This document shows positions 1 through 13,041 of a stretch of 64,000 nucleotides of DNA, in pieces. Where the stretch lies: contig OX424559.1 in NCBI GenBank assembly GCA_949152475.1, forward strand, positions 14,973,809 to 15,037,808, in the 5' to 3' direction. Every line of letters starts with the position of its first letter. Position 1 is the first letter of the stretch. The stretch is from Terebella lapidaria. Its lineage: Eukaryota; Annelida; Polychaeta; Terebellida; Terebellidae. The notes below the pieces were generated by a model. It was not told where the DNA came from and searched no databases. It saw only the letters and a program-made list of their open reading frames with translations. The translations under genes and the position numbers were made by a program.

Positions 1-141
1 CTTAATACATACATTAAAGGCTTACTAGACTTTGTCAACAGTTCAGGATATGATGATTTAAAATATATAATAAGATCATCGTCATATTAGACCCGATATT
101 GATGTGAAAATAACATTTAATTAAACCTCTCTCATTTTGCA

Positions 142-571
142 GAAACTGCAGCGACGATTGGACGCTTGACACGAAAGGACATCTGGGGATGCCAAAAAAA
201 GGGTTACCAGGTCTCTCAAGGTGGCCAGCCTGTCATCAGAATGTGAAGGGAGTCCCGGCGACGACGACGTGTACATTGTCAAACTCATGCCATGGAGAAA
301 CAGAAAAGCAACCAGACGAAGGCGCGGTCAATTCGGTCATGAAAGGGGAAAAGAAATCAAATGGATAATTGCGGATGCTCACAATTCACCGGACCAAGAC
401 CAAATTCGGTGGTCTAAAACCCACACGGATTTTTTTTATTTCTATTCATGTATTTATTTCTTGTACTCAGTGGAAATGATTGACTTATCAGGGTATAAAT
501 TCTGGCTTAGAGCAAAAAAAGTGTTTTGTACTAAGCCATGCATTGCAGACTTGGGTATAGGCCAGTTCTAA
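142..571 (+). pseudogene. exon-like coding remnant, unrecognised
   Basis: A pyrimidine-rich tract ending in tttgcag (to 141) looks like a 3' splice site. The frame after it reads KLQRRLDA, meets one stop near 167, and then continues open as HERTSGDAKKRVTRS and on through an acidic SSECEGSPGDDDVYIVKL segment and a basic RKATRRRRGQ segment to a stop at 569. The acidic-then-basic terminal-exon style resembles accessory proteins that travel with animal DNA transposons, but I cannot name the family. It could also be a decayed terminal exon of a host gene. No partner exon is visible in the window, because the upstream part would lie before position 1. Confidence 0.3.
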
Positions 572-1060
572 ATCTGTTACGTTTGATTGTATGTGCATGT
601 AACATTATTGGTCACTATGGCTTTGGTTTTCCAGCAAACAACCACCCGCTCGTACCCAGGTTACCAATCATATCATTTGTTCAAAGGTGGGGGTTACATA
701 TACATGTATTTTAATTATTCACTCAGTCTGTGTTTCATATTATGTTCGTGTAATTTTGAATTGGATGTTTGTAGTATTTTACTGACATGATATTATATGT
801 CGTACCCACCTAACTGGTGTTTGGTTTGATAGGCTAACAATTTTGGCATTTATATTTGTTTACTGTATTGTGATACCCACTGGTGATTCTGTACGAGTTT
901 GGTTATCTAATCACTACCAAATTGTTTGTACTTGTCTTCTGATGTTCTTGAATAAGACATTACTATTCAATTGTCATAATTCGGGTGAGGCCTTGATATA
1001 TATCTTTGATGTGATACAATGTATCCTAATATGGAAATAAATATACAATGATTATTAAAT
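572..1060. other. no gene recognised
   Basis: AT-rich sequence with only short open frames of random composition. No splice-like boundaries, RNA gene or repeat with a partner in the window was seen. Confidence 0.5.
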
Positions 1061-1470
1061 GCTTGTCATTTAATCAAAATTATTTACATACAAAACTTCC
1101 GAGTTTAATAATGATTTACATCAGGTTTAATTTCACAAAACCATGGCGCTACCATTTAATTACAATTATTTATTAGGAAAACTTCTGAGTTTAATAATGA
1201 TTTACATCAGGTTTAATTTCACAAAACCATGGCGCTACCATTTAATGACAATTATTTATTAAGAAAACTTCAGAGTATAATTATGATTTACTTCAGGTTT
1301 AAGTTCACAAAACACGTCTTATCATTTAATGACAAATATTTATATATAAAACTTCTCAGTATTATCATGATTTATGTTGGGTTTAAGTTGGCTGATCGTT
1401 TAATCAGAATTATTCAACATAAAATTTCCGAGTATAGTTATGGTTTAATTCCAGAAAACATATGTTCATA
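1061..1470. repeat. 86-bp tandem repeat, about five units
   Basis: The block CATTTAAT starts at 1067, 1153, 1239 and 1323, with a diverged form at 1397, giving periods of 86, 86, 84 and 74 bases. Each unit carries an aaaacttc..gagtttaataatgatttacatcaggtttaa core. The second and third units are almost identical, including the phrase ccatggcgctac (near 1141 and 1227). The later units are diverged, as expected for an array that decays at its edge. An open frame crosses units at 1229-1471, but it is a by-product of the repeat. Confidence 0.85.
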
Positions 1471-1900
1471 GTAATTTAAGTCGAATTAAACTGTTGAAAA
1501 GCTGGGCGTTTTCCCAAAGTTTACGTCAATTTAATTGAGTTAGATTTTTCAGTAAATTAAAAATATATTCCCCAAAACCTTCGAGTAACATGTCACTAAA
1601 CGTGACATTTAATGGTGAATTTAACTGCCCAAAACTAAATCAGAATTCAACAGTCACACTAAACACTCTGAGTTTAGTGTGGATTTAATCGACATTGTAC
1701 TATACTGAACTTCGGGTTTATTTCGAATAATACGGGCGTTTGGTGAATACGTAAATTCCACTTTTCACGCAGTGTTTACAATCTAACATACTCCTATCCC
1801 CACAATTCAGGCCTGTACAAATAAATCAGTGTTAAAAACATTCCCTGTACATTTGTACATATGTGTATATTTTCTGAAGAAATTCAATCAATCATTCATT
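1471..1900. other. no gene recognised; AT-rich flank of the tandem repeat
   Basis: Scattered ttaat/gtttaa words recall the preceding 86-bp array, but no clean unit remains. No coding or RNA feature is supported. Confidence 0.45.
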
Positions 1901-3350
1901 ATTGTTTTTCAACAGACAAGGCCGTTTTGACCTTTAAATGTCATTGAAGGTCAAAATTAAGGCCAACACTGATAGCCCAATCTATGATTTCCCATTTGAA
2001 TATGCCAATATTGAAGCTTGGAGTGTCCTCGGATTTCACTCCATACAGCTCCCCCTATGACGTGAGGGAAGAAAAAGGTTCAACATGTTGGAGTGACTCA
2101 AAACAAATAGTGACCAGATTTGGGATGCACAAAAATTTATTGCTTACCCATCGAAAAATCAAAATAGGCACCAAGTACAGACCGGCAATCCAAGGGCAAC
2201 AAAACTTACACAGGTCACAAACGTACATGAGGCAAATCTCCAGAAACAAAAAATTCTAAACTGATCGAATAGTTTTTGAGAAAATCACCCCCAAATCTAA
2301 AATTAATTGGTTTTCATTGGAAATGGCCACCAATATAAAAACATTGCGAAAATAAAAAAAATTAAAATTAGCGCAAATGTTAAGAAAAAGTACTGTACAA
2401 TTCAGTGTTGAATCATGACTGTTGTTTTTTTCATGAAATTGCTGTTTTGACCTTCGAAGGTCCCTTGAGGTCAATTTCATGGTCACCACTGAAATCCCTA
2501 TAAATTATGATTTGATTGTGCTGATACTTGAGGTGTGTCTTTGAATTATTTTGAGAGTTTACTGTTCACAGCTTCCATTATGAAAATTGGATGATATACT
2601 GCAAATGCAAATATTTTTCAATTTCCAGCCAAAAATTTCTTCGGCTGAAAATGACTCAAAACAGATAATGGTGCTGATTCCAAAAATTATCATTTCCCGC
2701 ATAAAGTTTATTTTGATCTTTCAAGGTCACAGAAGATCAACTTCCAGGTCACCACAGAAACTACAATATATGATTCCCCATTTAAAGGAATCAATATTTA
2801 GGATCTATCTTGAAATGTTCTAGGAGTTTCCTTCATGCAAATCTCATATGAGAGAGAAGGTGGATGAGAAAAAAACGTCAATGGCAAAAAAGGATTTTTT
2901 TTGGCTCATGGCTCAAACTGAATAGTGACTTGATTTTGGATAAAATATTTTTTGTTGGCCTATCAGAAAATGAAAATGGCCACCCAATGCAGATCGACAA
3001 TTCAATGGCAACAAAACCTTTACACGTCACAAAAGTACATGAGTAGAATCTTTTGAAACAAAAATATCAAAAATGTCTGAATAGTTTTTGGTAAAATGTC
3101 CATCCAATTCAGAAGTTGGCAGAAACAGCCGCTATTAGATCGATAAACTGAAAAATAAAAACTTCCCCTCTTGAAATATGTTAAGACATTCTTGTGCCTA
3201 ATTTCAAAATGATCTGATTGTGAACTTTGAAGATAAAAATGTAGATGGACGATGATGGACGATGGATGATGAATGCAACATCATGACAATCATGGCAATT
3301 TGGTTATCGCACCAAAGGTTAGGTGACCTAAAAATATCTCCCTCTTGAAA
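1901..3350 (+). repeat. degenerate copy of the AGGTCA-rich, hairpin-ended repeat family
   Basis: Three diverged modules (near 1915, 2440 and 2700) each contain a gacctt..aaggtca pair followed by a caccactgaaa..tatgatt phrase. The 3' end near 3225-3332 has the family signature: a GGAC/GATG-rich stretch, then ggttatcg, then a hairpin-like ggtgacctaaaaa end. Closer and more complete relatives lie at 8106-9215, 9773-11608 and 48092-49616. No transposase was seen, so the copy is non-autonomous or fully decayed. Confidence 0.6.
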
Positions 3351-3984
3351 TATAATATCTCCCTCTTGAAATATTTTTGGGTATCTTTGTGCAAAAACTT
3401 CAGAAAATCAGACTGTGGACTGTAAAGATAAACATAGCACCAAGGATGTAGTAGATTACCAACAGACTTAGCACAAACATGCTATTGAGCTTTAATACCG
3501 AAATCGAGCATGAACGGGAGGTCCTTTTGCACTCCCCATGATCCTCCAAAACCAACATTTTTCTCAAGGCTTTTTATTACTGTTAAACACTACATATGTC
3601 TCCGGTTGTGCATGCCCCTCGTGAAATCTCGAATTTTGAGGCCGCGTCACTTCAGGCTGCTAAGGTCTACAAAAAATAATCTTTGTTACACTTTGCTGCT
3701 CACTGTAGGGGCCGAATACATTGTAAATGAGACAAGAATGGGTAAATAAATATTCATAATATTATTATGTCCATAAATCCAAGATGGCTGCCAAATTTAG
3801 ATAAATTTTCTCTAAAATGTCCATAACTTTGGACTGAGTCATTCTAGGATGTTCATTTTGGGGTCTATACCTACGTTTTCATGTACAGGGAATCCATCTA
3901 TACCCACAATTTATACACTTCTACAATCAAGCTATTCCTTATGATGCATGTACACCTGCACACATGGTACATGCTACACATTCA
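3351..3984. other. intervening sequence, no gene recognised
   Basis: Begins with a duplicated phrase (atctccctcttgaaat twice, 3338-3382) that belongs to the 3' part of the neighbouring repeat family. The rest has no recognisable coding or RNA feature. The LINE that follows is truncated somewhere near its right edge. Confidence 0.4.
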
Positions 3985-6900
3985 TTAATATATCTCATAA
4001 GAAATATTATTTCTGAAAGTAACTCCTTCCATAAAACAACGAACAATAGTATAAAATGGGAACTAATTAAAATGGATATCCGACTAGCAACAATTCGTTT
4101 CAGCTCAAAATTAAAGAGCGAACGCGAAGGCCAGGAGATGTTACTCAATGTGGAACTTCGAGAACTTCAGACGAAAATAGCAGATGGTGATGATTCAGAC
4201 CATACTGTAGAACAACTAAAATCAGCAGAATTGGACCTACAACGTTTACAGAATGAAAAAATTGCCGGCTCAATATTAAGATCTAACGCGATACATACTG
4301 AAGAATGGGAGAAAAACTCCAAAATTTTTTTCAATTTAGAAAAACGAAATTATTGCAACAAACATATTACAAGGCTAAATGTGGACGGTCAAATCATAAC
4401 GGACCCCCAACAAGTTTTATCAGAGGAAATGAAATTTTACCAACGTCTATATACTGATGATAACAATATAAATAGCTCAGTTCGAAATGAATTATATGAA
4501 ACAGTCTTGTCCCACCCTATCTGTGAATTGAATGACGAACAACGAGACAGTTGTGAATTGAATATAAACGAAAATGAATGTGCAAAAGCTTTAAAAGAAT
4601 TAAAAAATGGGAAAACTCCAGGCATTGATGGTTTATCTCCCGACTTCTACAAATTTTTCTAGCCCCACATCAAACACTTCGTAGTTAATTCACTCTATCA
4701 GAGCCTTCATGATAAAAAAAACTTTCAGTAACACAGAGGTTAGGAGTTATTACTTTAATACCTAAAAAAGATAAGGACAGGACACTGCTCAAGAACTGGA
4801 GGCCCATTAGCCTCCTCACTACAGACTACAAGATACTTTCGAAAATGTTAGCCCTGAAAATTAGAGATGTTTTACCCAGTATTATACATAGTGATCAGAA
4901 CGCATATATAAAAGGTCGATTTATCGGTGCAAATATAAGAACTATAACTGATATTATACACTATTGCAAATTAAGAAATATGGATGCTATAATTTTACTT
5001 ATAGATTTTGAAAAAGCATTCGATACCGTCAAATGGGACTTCTTAGAAGTTATATTGGAAACCTTTAAATTTGGTCCAAAGTTCCGAAACTTAGTGAAAA
5101 TCTTATATTCAAACATACGGAGTACTATAATAAATAACGGGCATTTCACCAATTATTTTAATTTAGAACGTGGTGTAAGGCAGGGCTGCCCATTTTCGGA
5201 TTACCTGTTTCTACTCATAGTAGAAATTATGGCAATAAACATAAGATCAAATAACGATATCAAGGGCATACCATTAAAGCAAAATAAACTGAAAATTAGT
5301 CAGTTAGCTGACGACACAACCATCTTTCTTAGAGACACAACTTCAATTAAAGAACTTTTCTCCTTTTTAGATATTTTCTACAAATGCTCTGGTCTCAGAA
5401 CAAACATCGATAAAACACAAGCATTCTTACTGGGAAAACACATGAAACGATTCAAAGACGAGTCATTAGGGATTAAATGGATGAACGGACCGATTCACTG
5501 CTTAGGAATCTACATATGTGACAACGAAAAAGATAATTACTCAGAAATATTTTCAATATTTGGAAACAGCTAAATTTATGCATTCGCGGGAAAATCGCGA
5601 TCATCAATACGTTAGCAGCATCACTTTTAGTATACCCATGTACGTCTATTTCTACACCCCATAAGGTCATTAAAGAAATTGACACTCTTTTCTGTGAGTT
5701 TCTCTGGAACAGTAACATTAATAAAATCTCGAGAAAAACCCTTATCCAAAATATAGAAAACGGTGGACTCAAACTTATCGACATGGAATGTAAAATAAAG
5801 TCCATACAATTCTCTTGGATCAAGCGCGCGACCTCCGATGGTAATGACACATGGCGCTCCATCTTAGATAGCATATTGCACCCTTTATCTTTAGACTATT
5901 TGATACAAACCAAAGCGATCTGCCCTGAGCTATACCCTGATCTTCCTGAATTTTATAAAAATGCTCTACGCATCTGGAGCGAGGTTAACTCTGTTGAGGT
6001 CGATCCCACACCACCCTCTGTATATAACTTGCCTATATGGTGTAACGCCCAGATTCAAATCGATAAGCGACCTGTCCTTTGGAGACACTGGGCCCAGAAA
6101 GGCGTTCTATATATCCGTGACTTACTGGAAAATAACAAGTTCATGTCACACGCACAAATTGTCCGAAAATACAACATCAAATGTAACTTCTTAGATCTAA
6201 TTAGTATCCAACAAGCAATTCCTAAGCACTGGAAATCGCGGTTTACAACAATTCCACTGCAAGAAACGAACGAGATCCGATGTTTTTCATATCAATCTAA
6301 TATCTACACTTTAAAGAACATATCATCAATAATTATATACTGGACGCTTCTTGGTAATGTACAATGGAACGAACCTACATGTATACGATCCTGGGGAAAT
6401 ACATTCGAAATTGATCCGAATGAATGGCCTGAAATATTCGAATCGCCCATGATAGCCTGTTCAGAAACACCTCTCCAATCATTCCAATACCGAATAATCC
6501 ACCGTATATTGCCATGTAATGAATGGCTATATATAAGGAAAATATGTGATAATGATTTATGCTCCTATGTCTACTGTTCTAACCCAATTAGAGACACGTT
6601 GATGCATTATCTAATATCTTGCGGACCCGTCGAAACATTTTGGAATACCTTCACCCAATGGTGGAACACTCTGAACTACCGAAATATAAACGTACTGACG
6701 CCCCAACAAATTATATTGGGTATTCCCTGCCGATCACCTTGCTCCATAGCTCTAAACTACTGTCTCATTGTTGGCAAATACTATATTTACACTTGTAAAA
6801 GGAAAAATAATCTTATATTTTTCTTACAATTTCTGAAAATTCTCAAAACTAACTTAGAATATAAGGCCTTCTATGCCAAAGAAAACGCTACGTTCAAACA

Positions 6901-7242
6901 CTTTGAAGAAAAATGGGGATTTTTATACTTTAATTTATAACTTTCATTGTATACTTGCACTGAATAGACCTATACATTGAAGTAGATCATACGCAAAAAA
7001 CGCTTCGCACTTCTTCACGTCCAATATCTGCCCTCAAATGAAAAAAATGCATCTTGTATATAGCCTATGCTTATTACGCATCTTATGTACCGATACTAGC
7101 CCATATTTGTGTATGTACGTGTTCCAAATTAGTGCTCCTGTGAATGTACCTCTCCTGAAATGTATTTCTGTATTGGATACGATGTTTTGTGGAAATAAAC
7201 TTCATTAAAAAAAAAATAAAAATAATAATAATAATAATCTCT
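3985..7242 (+). mobile_element. 5'-truncated LINE, L1/Tx1-like ORF2 reverse transcriptase
   Basis: The remnant begins inside ORF2, after the endonuclease. A linker with the typical WEKNSKIFFNLEKRN phrase (about 4300) leads to the RT fingers (TPGIDGLSPDFYKFF, about 4640). Motif A is IDFEKAFDTVKW (about 5000), the next motif is RGVRQGCPFSDYLF (about 5180), and the catalytic loop is LADDTTIF (about 5305). The C-terminal domain runs to a stop at 6938. It ends in an A-rich tail with AAT repeats (7207-7242), usual for this group. The open frame is interrupted by an in-frame TAG at 4660-4662 (probably from the Trp codon of FYKFFW), by a frame change near 4700-4760 and by another near 5560-5575. It is therefore a dead copy. 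The clade assignment rests on sequence style only. Confidence 0.85.
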
Positions 7243-7249
7243 CGAATAA

Positions 7250-8105
7250 AGCCCCCTTGACACAACTATGGTCTCAATTGTGGATCTCGCTTGGATATTT
7301 CCAATAGAGATTTTTATTGATTTGCAATCCCAATAATACCTTAAACAAATAGAGCTTGATTTGGCTAGTTTTGCTAATTAACATAAATTCAAGATGGCCA
7401 CTAAACACACCTCGAAAATTCAAGTTCGTAACAAATTGTGCTATAAAGATGTGTGATACTTTTAAGATGTGGTACATACTTTTAAGGTTATTTTGGTATG
7501 TAAATTCCATTTCTGGTGTTATTCCAGCTATGTAATATCAATTTGACCTGATAACAGCATCTTATTGAGATGGAAAGCAAATGAGAACACATTGGTATTT
7601 GAATTTATTCATATTCATATGTTACTACATCCATTCGTAGAACAATTCATCAAGTTCATATGGAAAGGATGTCATGCAGTCACTGAGAGGGTGCAAACCG
7701 AACAGCTGTAGGCAATTGGTCGGCAAAGAACAGCTTACATATTTTAGGTCAACTGTGATAATGAAATTCACCACTCACGGTCTTTGGAGGTCAGCTTCCA
7801 GGTCATCAAAATATTCAATGTATTTTACTTCTTGTATCGTAATACAAGTCTAAATACTGTCTACAAGCGCTGTTTCTGTAGAAGCCAATGTTACATTTCA
7901 AATTAGACATGATCTTAATACTTGGGGTCAAGTTCAATGTCACCACATGAATGCATCATACACTGGAACAATCTCAAAGAATTATATTCACATATAATGA
8001 ACGATTTTCAATCGGCCTTATATGACTGAGTGAAGTTGCATGGATATTATGACCTAATATATCATATCGAAAACAATAATGATGGCCACAGAGGGGGAAT
8101 TCAGT
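7250..8105 (+). repeat. decayed sequence related to the AGGTCA-rich repeat family
   Basis: Fragments such as aaggtcagcttccaggtcatca (cut short here; about 7784) and the running phrases about paired ggtca words resemble modules of the family described at 8106-11608 and 48092-49616. No boundaries can be fixed. No coding feature is supported. Confidence 0.4.
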
Positions 8106-9215
8106 TTTAAAAATCAGCCTAAGGGCTAAGATAGGTTACCAAACAAATTGACAAAGTCCAAAAATTCTTCAACTGAATAGCTGTTCTGAGGTTACCTTTT
8201 ACCCTTTAGTATCGATACAAGAAGTTTCACAATATTGCATCAAGTGGTTTCAGGAAACGAGACATCTTCAAAGTTCAAATAGTTCATCTTCAAAATTCTA
8301 AGCTATCAGTTTTGAGAACTATCCCAAAGAAAAAGATTCAAAAGACTCCATCAAGTGGTCTAAGAAAAGAAGTAGAAATTGTGAAAATGGCCAAAATTGT
8401 GTTTTTGCTATTTTGAAAATAGTGCCCAACAAAACAAATTACAATCTTGCAGTATTTTTTCAGTATTTTGGTTCAAAATTTCAGAAAAATTCGACTGCAA
8501 ACTTCAAGGATTTTTTTTTTTCAATTATCAATAATTGGCATTTTTCAAAGTTAAAGGGAAAAATCAAAGTTCTGAAAAAATCAGTTTGTAAGGACTATCC
8601 CATAGTATCAGCATACAACGTTTCATAAGATTCCATCAAGTAGTCATGGAGAAGACATTTGAATATTGCAAAGTCCAACATGAGGTGTTTTTCGACCAAA
8701 ATGGCCGCCATTTTGAAAATAATGTGAAAATCAATAACAAAAAAAATCCTCTCTCTTGCAGTAGTTTTCAGTGTGTTGCTTCGAATTTTGAGAAAGATTT
8801 GACTGTAAACTTAATTTATAAATTGTTTTCCAATTATCAATTATTACCATATTTTTCAAAATATTTTCAAAATATTTGCGAAAAAAATAAAGGGGAAATT
8901 CGAAATTCTAAAAAAATAGTTGATGCGGACGATCCCATAGTATCAGCATACAACGTTTCAGAAAATTCCATCAAGTGATCTCAGAGGAGAAGAGGTTTGA
9001 ATTTTGCAAAGTTCAAAATGGGGCTTTTTTCAACAAAAAAGCCGCCATTTTGAAAATAATGCAAAAATGAAACACTGAAAAATACTTGCCCCTGGAAATA
9101 TTTTTGTGCCAAATTTTCAGGAAAACATTTGACCCTGAACTTCAAAGATAAAAACGTGGACGATGGATGCAACACCATGCCAATAGGTTATCAGATCAAA
9201 GGTCTGGTAACCTAA
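8106..9215 (+). repeat. hairpin-ended non-autonomous repeat, copy 2
   Basis: The 5' end carries the self-complementary phrase agcctaagggct followed by ataggttacc. The 3' end carries ccaataggttatc, a short spacer and ggtctggtaacctaaaa. Inside are repeated modules with gccgccattttgaaaataatg and acaacgtttca. The two ends are each palindromic and share the word GGTTACC in opposite senses. Length is about 1.1 kb. No protein is encoded. The mobilising enzyme is unknown; a hairpin directly before CTAA is reminiscent of Helitron 3' ends. Confidence 0.6.
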
Positions 9216-9772
9216 AAAGAGAAGACTTCAAGTGTTTTTATCCATGTATATAACGAAATCCATGTGTATTGAAATAGAAACAAAATAGTAAACTGAATAA
9301 TTGAAATCATCTATTCATCCCGGATAGGCATGTTTATCTAAGTTGACGAGTCCAGAAAGAACATCAGTCTCACTTTAAGATGAATCCAATTTATTGATGA
9401 ATGGCCGCTATTTTGAAGAAAACGCAAACATAAAAAAAACTACAAAAATCCTCCCTCTTGAAATATTTTGATTATCCTACTGTAAACTTTAAACATAAAA
9501 GAGTGGATGATGATGTACGACGAACAAAGAACCCAACACCCAGTGCAAAAGACAGCAATATACTACTACACTGGTCTCACAATTCACATAAAAATTTGTT
9601 TTCTAATCTTCATCTGAAAGGCATATCCGATTTATTGGTGTTCAATGTTTATCAATATCTGATGTTTTACTTGTTGATATGTACTGTACTGTGAATTGTA
9701 AATAAATTATCACTATCACTATCACACACAATTCCGAAAGGTAATCGGACCAAAAGTCCATTAACCTAAAAA
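9216..9772 (+). repeat. 3' fragment of the same hairpin-ended family
   Basis: Only the terminal part of a copy is evident. The phrases cctcccttgaaatattt and ataaaagagtgga..gatg..acg precede a 3' end of the form ggtaatcggaccaaaagtcc..ttaacctaaaa (9738-9768). The next copy begins within about ten bases of this end, so the two lie head to tail. Confidence 0.5.
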
Positions 9773-11608
9773 CGTAGCCCAAAGTCCAAGATAGGTTACC
9801 GGACAATTCGAGTTTTGGGCATGGTAGGTCATATATGACTTTGAGATTACCAATCAAAGCCATCTGTGTGAACATTTGATCTGTGTGCACATCTGTGTGT
9901 GGCATTTGATTTTCTATATGTTCATAATACAAAGATATCTCTACGCACAAGCGTTTAGGCTGCTGAGGCCAATTTACACATTCCGAGTCAGTCATTTAGC
10001 ACTCAAGGTCATCCGAGGTCTAGTTAAAGGTCATCATTTGTTGTGCCATATACGTCTTCCTATATATTCATAATGCAAACATAAGCTTTTTCAACGAGAA
10101 TTTCATCTGTAGAAACAAATATGGGCATTTTTTACCTAAAAATAGCTGTTTTTCCCTTTTGACCACCTAAAACTTTAAATATAGGCCCGGTAACCTAAAA
10201 TTTTAGGTCACAGTCAATGCTTTATGATGCACCATTTCCAAGGTGTAGACATAATGAAAAAGTTAACTCAGGAATAGATTTCAGATCAAACTCAGAGTTT
10301 ATCCACAACAACTTGGAGATATGTTTGTCTAGGGCACGAAGTCTGAAAATAACATCAGTTTCACTCTACGACTCACCGCTTCTGAGATATTGATGAAAAT
10401 GAATAATGCCAGCTCAGCAAAGAAATTCATATTAAGGTCAAAATTTATCTTGAATACCCCCTAAGGCATGTTTGTCTAGAAAGACAAGGCTGAAAATAAT
10501 ATCTGTTTCACTCCATGATGCACCATATCTGAGATATCGATGGAAAACTAAAAATCAGTAAAAGGTTAAGCAAGGTAAGCAGAGAAATAATGTTAGTTGC
10601 TATTTCAACCTTTCATAGTCATTGAAGTTCAAATTCAAGTTCAACACTGAAACCACAATACATGATTTCAAATTTGATTGTGACAATATTCAAGGTCTAT
10701 CGTGAAGTATTCGAAATGTTTATTTCACTGAAATGTCAGTTTTGGATGGAAATGGCTCAGAACGAAAAGTGACTTGATTTGGGACAAAAACTTTTTGTTG
10801 ACCTGTCGAAACTCCAAAATGATCACCAATGCACACCAGCATTTAGAGGGCAACAAAACTTATATACCTTACAAAGGTACATGGGAGGAGTCTTGTGCAA
10901 CCAACAGAATTACTTACAAAACTGATTTTGAAAAACGACCAATGGTAGTCAAAGTTCAAAATTGGCCATGGTCGCCTATATATCCACAGTTGATTGCTAA
11001 GTTGTAAATTCAATAATACGAGAGATATTAGCAACTTTGTCCTGTGATCTTGAAAATGAAGTCAAAATTAAAAGTCATCCAAATCGTCGGTGTATATCAT
11101 TTCCTATATGTCCACAATTTGAAATCTCTAATCTCAATATTAAGTGAGATAATGTGTCCCATTATAAAGCATAGAAGAATTTAACATGGAAAAGCACCCC
11201 TTGAGACCCGTCGAAAAAGGCCGCCACACACAGACCGACGATTAAGGGCAACAAAACTTATACACGTCACAGAGGTGAATCATTTGGAACAAAAATCTCA
11301 AAGTTGTCTGAGCCTTTTTGAGAACATGGCCACCATACTCAGAAATTAGCCATTTTTCTTCGGGAATGGCCGGAATATATTTGAGTATTTTTGTGTAAAA
11401 TTTCAGGAAAATCCGATCATAAACTCCAAAGATAAAATGTGGACGATGGAGGACATATACAACACCATCAACATGCCATTGATCCGATAACCTAGAAATG
11501 TAGACAGACGACGACGGACAATGGACGATGGACTACACAATGCCATGTGAGGGACGCAAAGGTATTCCAATAGGTTATCGAACCAAAGATTCAGTAACCT
11601 AAAACTTT
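9773..11608 (+). repeat. hairpin-ended non-autonomous repeat, copy 3 (composite)
   Basis: It starts with tagcccaaagtccaagataggttaccggac and ends with ggttatcgaacc..agattcagtaacctaaaa (11575-11608); both are family termini. Additional terminus-like words at 10190-10203 and 11484-11497 show that it contains at least one further fragmentary copy. The stretch around 11080-11190 matches 48770-48860 (tcaatattaagtgagat..cccattataaagcata). A fresh 5' terminus (ttagctcaaaggctaag) starts at once, at about 11612. Confidence 0.55.
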
Positions 11609-11624
11609 AGCTCAAAGGCTAAGA

Positions 11625-12188
11625 AATGTTACCGAAGAAAGTGCAGTGTGAGATGTCAGTGTTACTCTTCAACAATTACTGGTGAACATGTGTGAAATGC
11701 CTTACCTTCTAAAATGAAAAAAACGAATGTTCAAAAACAGCCTCTCACCATGAGATGTGATGTGTACACGTCAATATTGTATTTTCATGTAGATTGAAAA
11801 GTATTTAATACATCATTGCAATATGATTCTTAGTACGTGTGTCTGTGTATTTGTAAATTTCTTGATCCTAGCATAGTGATTCATGTCGGTTGCTATGACT
11901 AATGTTGTCTGCTCCATGTTATGCTTAGGTAAAATGAATTTTTACTTATTTACTTACTTATCTATTAATGTCTTAGGTCGAATTCAAGTACACTGCAATA
12001 TCTGTCATACCGTTGTATGTATTTATTTATACTTGTACATGTAATACAGACCTAAGCTTTATCTACAGCTGTATGTCATCCAATTTTCGTAAATTTTGAC
12101 ATAGCGCTCAGTATAATATATTGGCATGTGATCATCGGTGCTTGACATAAATTAAGACAGATTACAATAATTGGTGTGTTTAAACAAA
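11625..12188. other. no gene recognised
   Basis: AT-rich sequence after a repeat terminus. It contains a simple ttactta-type run at 11942-11965 and nothing else that can be supported. Confidence 0.45.
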
Positions 12189-12428
12189 TTAGGCATTCTT
12201 GAAGTAATGACTTTTAAGGGAAGAACTGGACTGAATGTAATTGTTCATTTTCCTGATGTTTTGGGGTAGATTGTTCCAGACAATAGCTGCATAGATGGAG
12301 GAAACTCGGAGCGTTTTTCGCACAGTCTCAGAAGCGTCGAACCTCACACCAGCATCAAATATGAGTCGGCGTACAAAAGGTTCTCGAATGACGAAGCTGT
12401 TCCATGCATAACCTGGAATGGCATACAC
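12189..12428 (-). mobile_element. C-terminal scrap of a LINE (CR1/jockey superclade) polyprotein
   Basis: The open frame of 79 codons carries the ending shared by many non-LTR retrotransposon proteins: TLRVSSIYAAIVWNNLPQNIR followed by a serine-rich LKSHYF tail. In that group this lies after the RT, in the segment with an R-x5-W-N-x-LP pattern. The RT itself is absent, so this is a short 5'-truncated insertion reading toward lower coordinates. The exact clade is not resolved. Confidence 0.5.
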
Positions 12429-12585
12429 GCCAACTTGAATTGGCTACGCTAGGCTATGGAGAGCCAGTGAAGTGTTTTAATGCCTCAGTTGAACTGTGCA
12501 GTTTGCGTCGTTATAGGACCAGTTTAGGGGCTTGGTTTTGAAGACAAAACATGGGAGCCAAAGTCTTTGTAGGAAGGCCATAAAA

Positions 12586-12666
12586 TTCCCAAATTTAAAT
12601 TGTAAATTTGCCGTTTATTGTTATTACTCACCTCTAAACTACTAATTTACAATAAAAATTTGGGAA
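12586..12666. repeat. short inverted repeat at the edge of the DIRS fossil
   Basis: ttcccaaatttaaattgtaaatt at the left is mirrored by aatttacaataaaaatttgggaa at the right (each cut to its core here), separated by about 35 bases. It could be a tiny MITE or a hairpin at the DIRS insertion site. It directly abuts the left terminal repeat of that element. Confidence 0.45.
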
Positions 12667-12706
12667 GTTTATTTTATACATCACCAATCTAAACTACTAC
12701 ATGCTC
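12667..12706. repeat. left inverted terminal repeat of DIRS copy 1
   Basis: Starts GTTTATTTTATACATC and ends CTACATGCTC. It is the reverse complement of 19567-19606 with one difference. The same repeat is present at the right end of DIRS copy 2 (53452-53491). Confidence 0.85.
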
Positions 12707-13041
12707 TTTAGAATCAAAGGATAGGCGGTGGAGCAGTTGTGCTAGAGAGTCATGAAAACAGACGATAGTCTTGATTTCAAGCGAATCGCTAAAATGCTAC
12801 ATTTTCGATATATCGTTAGTAAATAATAAAGATACTCACCTAGCGGTGCGATCGCTTGCCTCCTACATGCACGAATTTCTTCTTCACACATCGGTGGAAA
12901 ACGGAACTCTACTTGAGACCGTAACACAAAGAACTCAAACACAAACACAAAGTGTTGCTATATAGACGTGCACGTTAAAACCAAGACTTTTCTGTCCAGC
13001 TGGTTCAAACAATAGCCTGTGCTTCGACCAGCGGACCCAGT

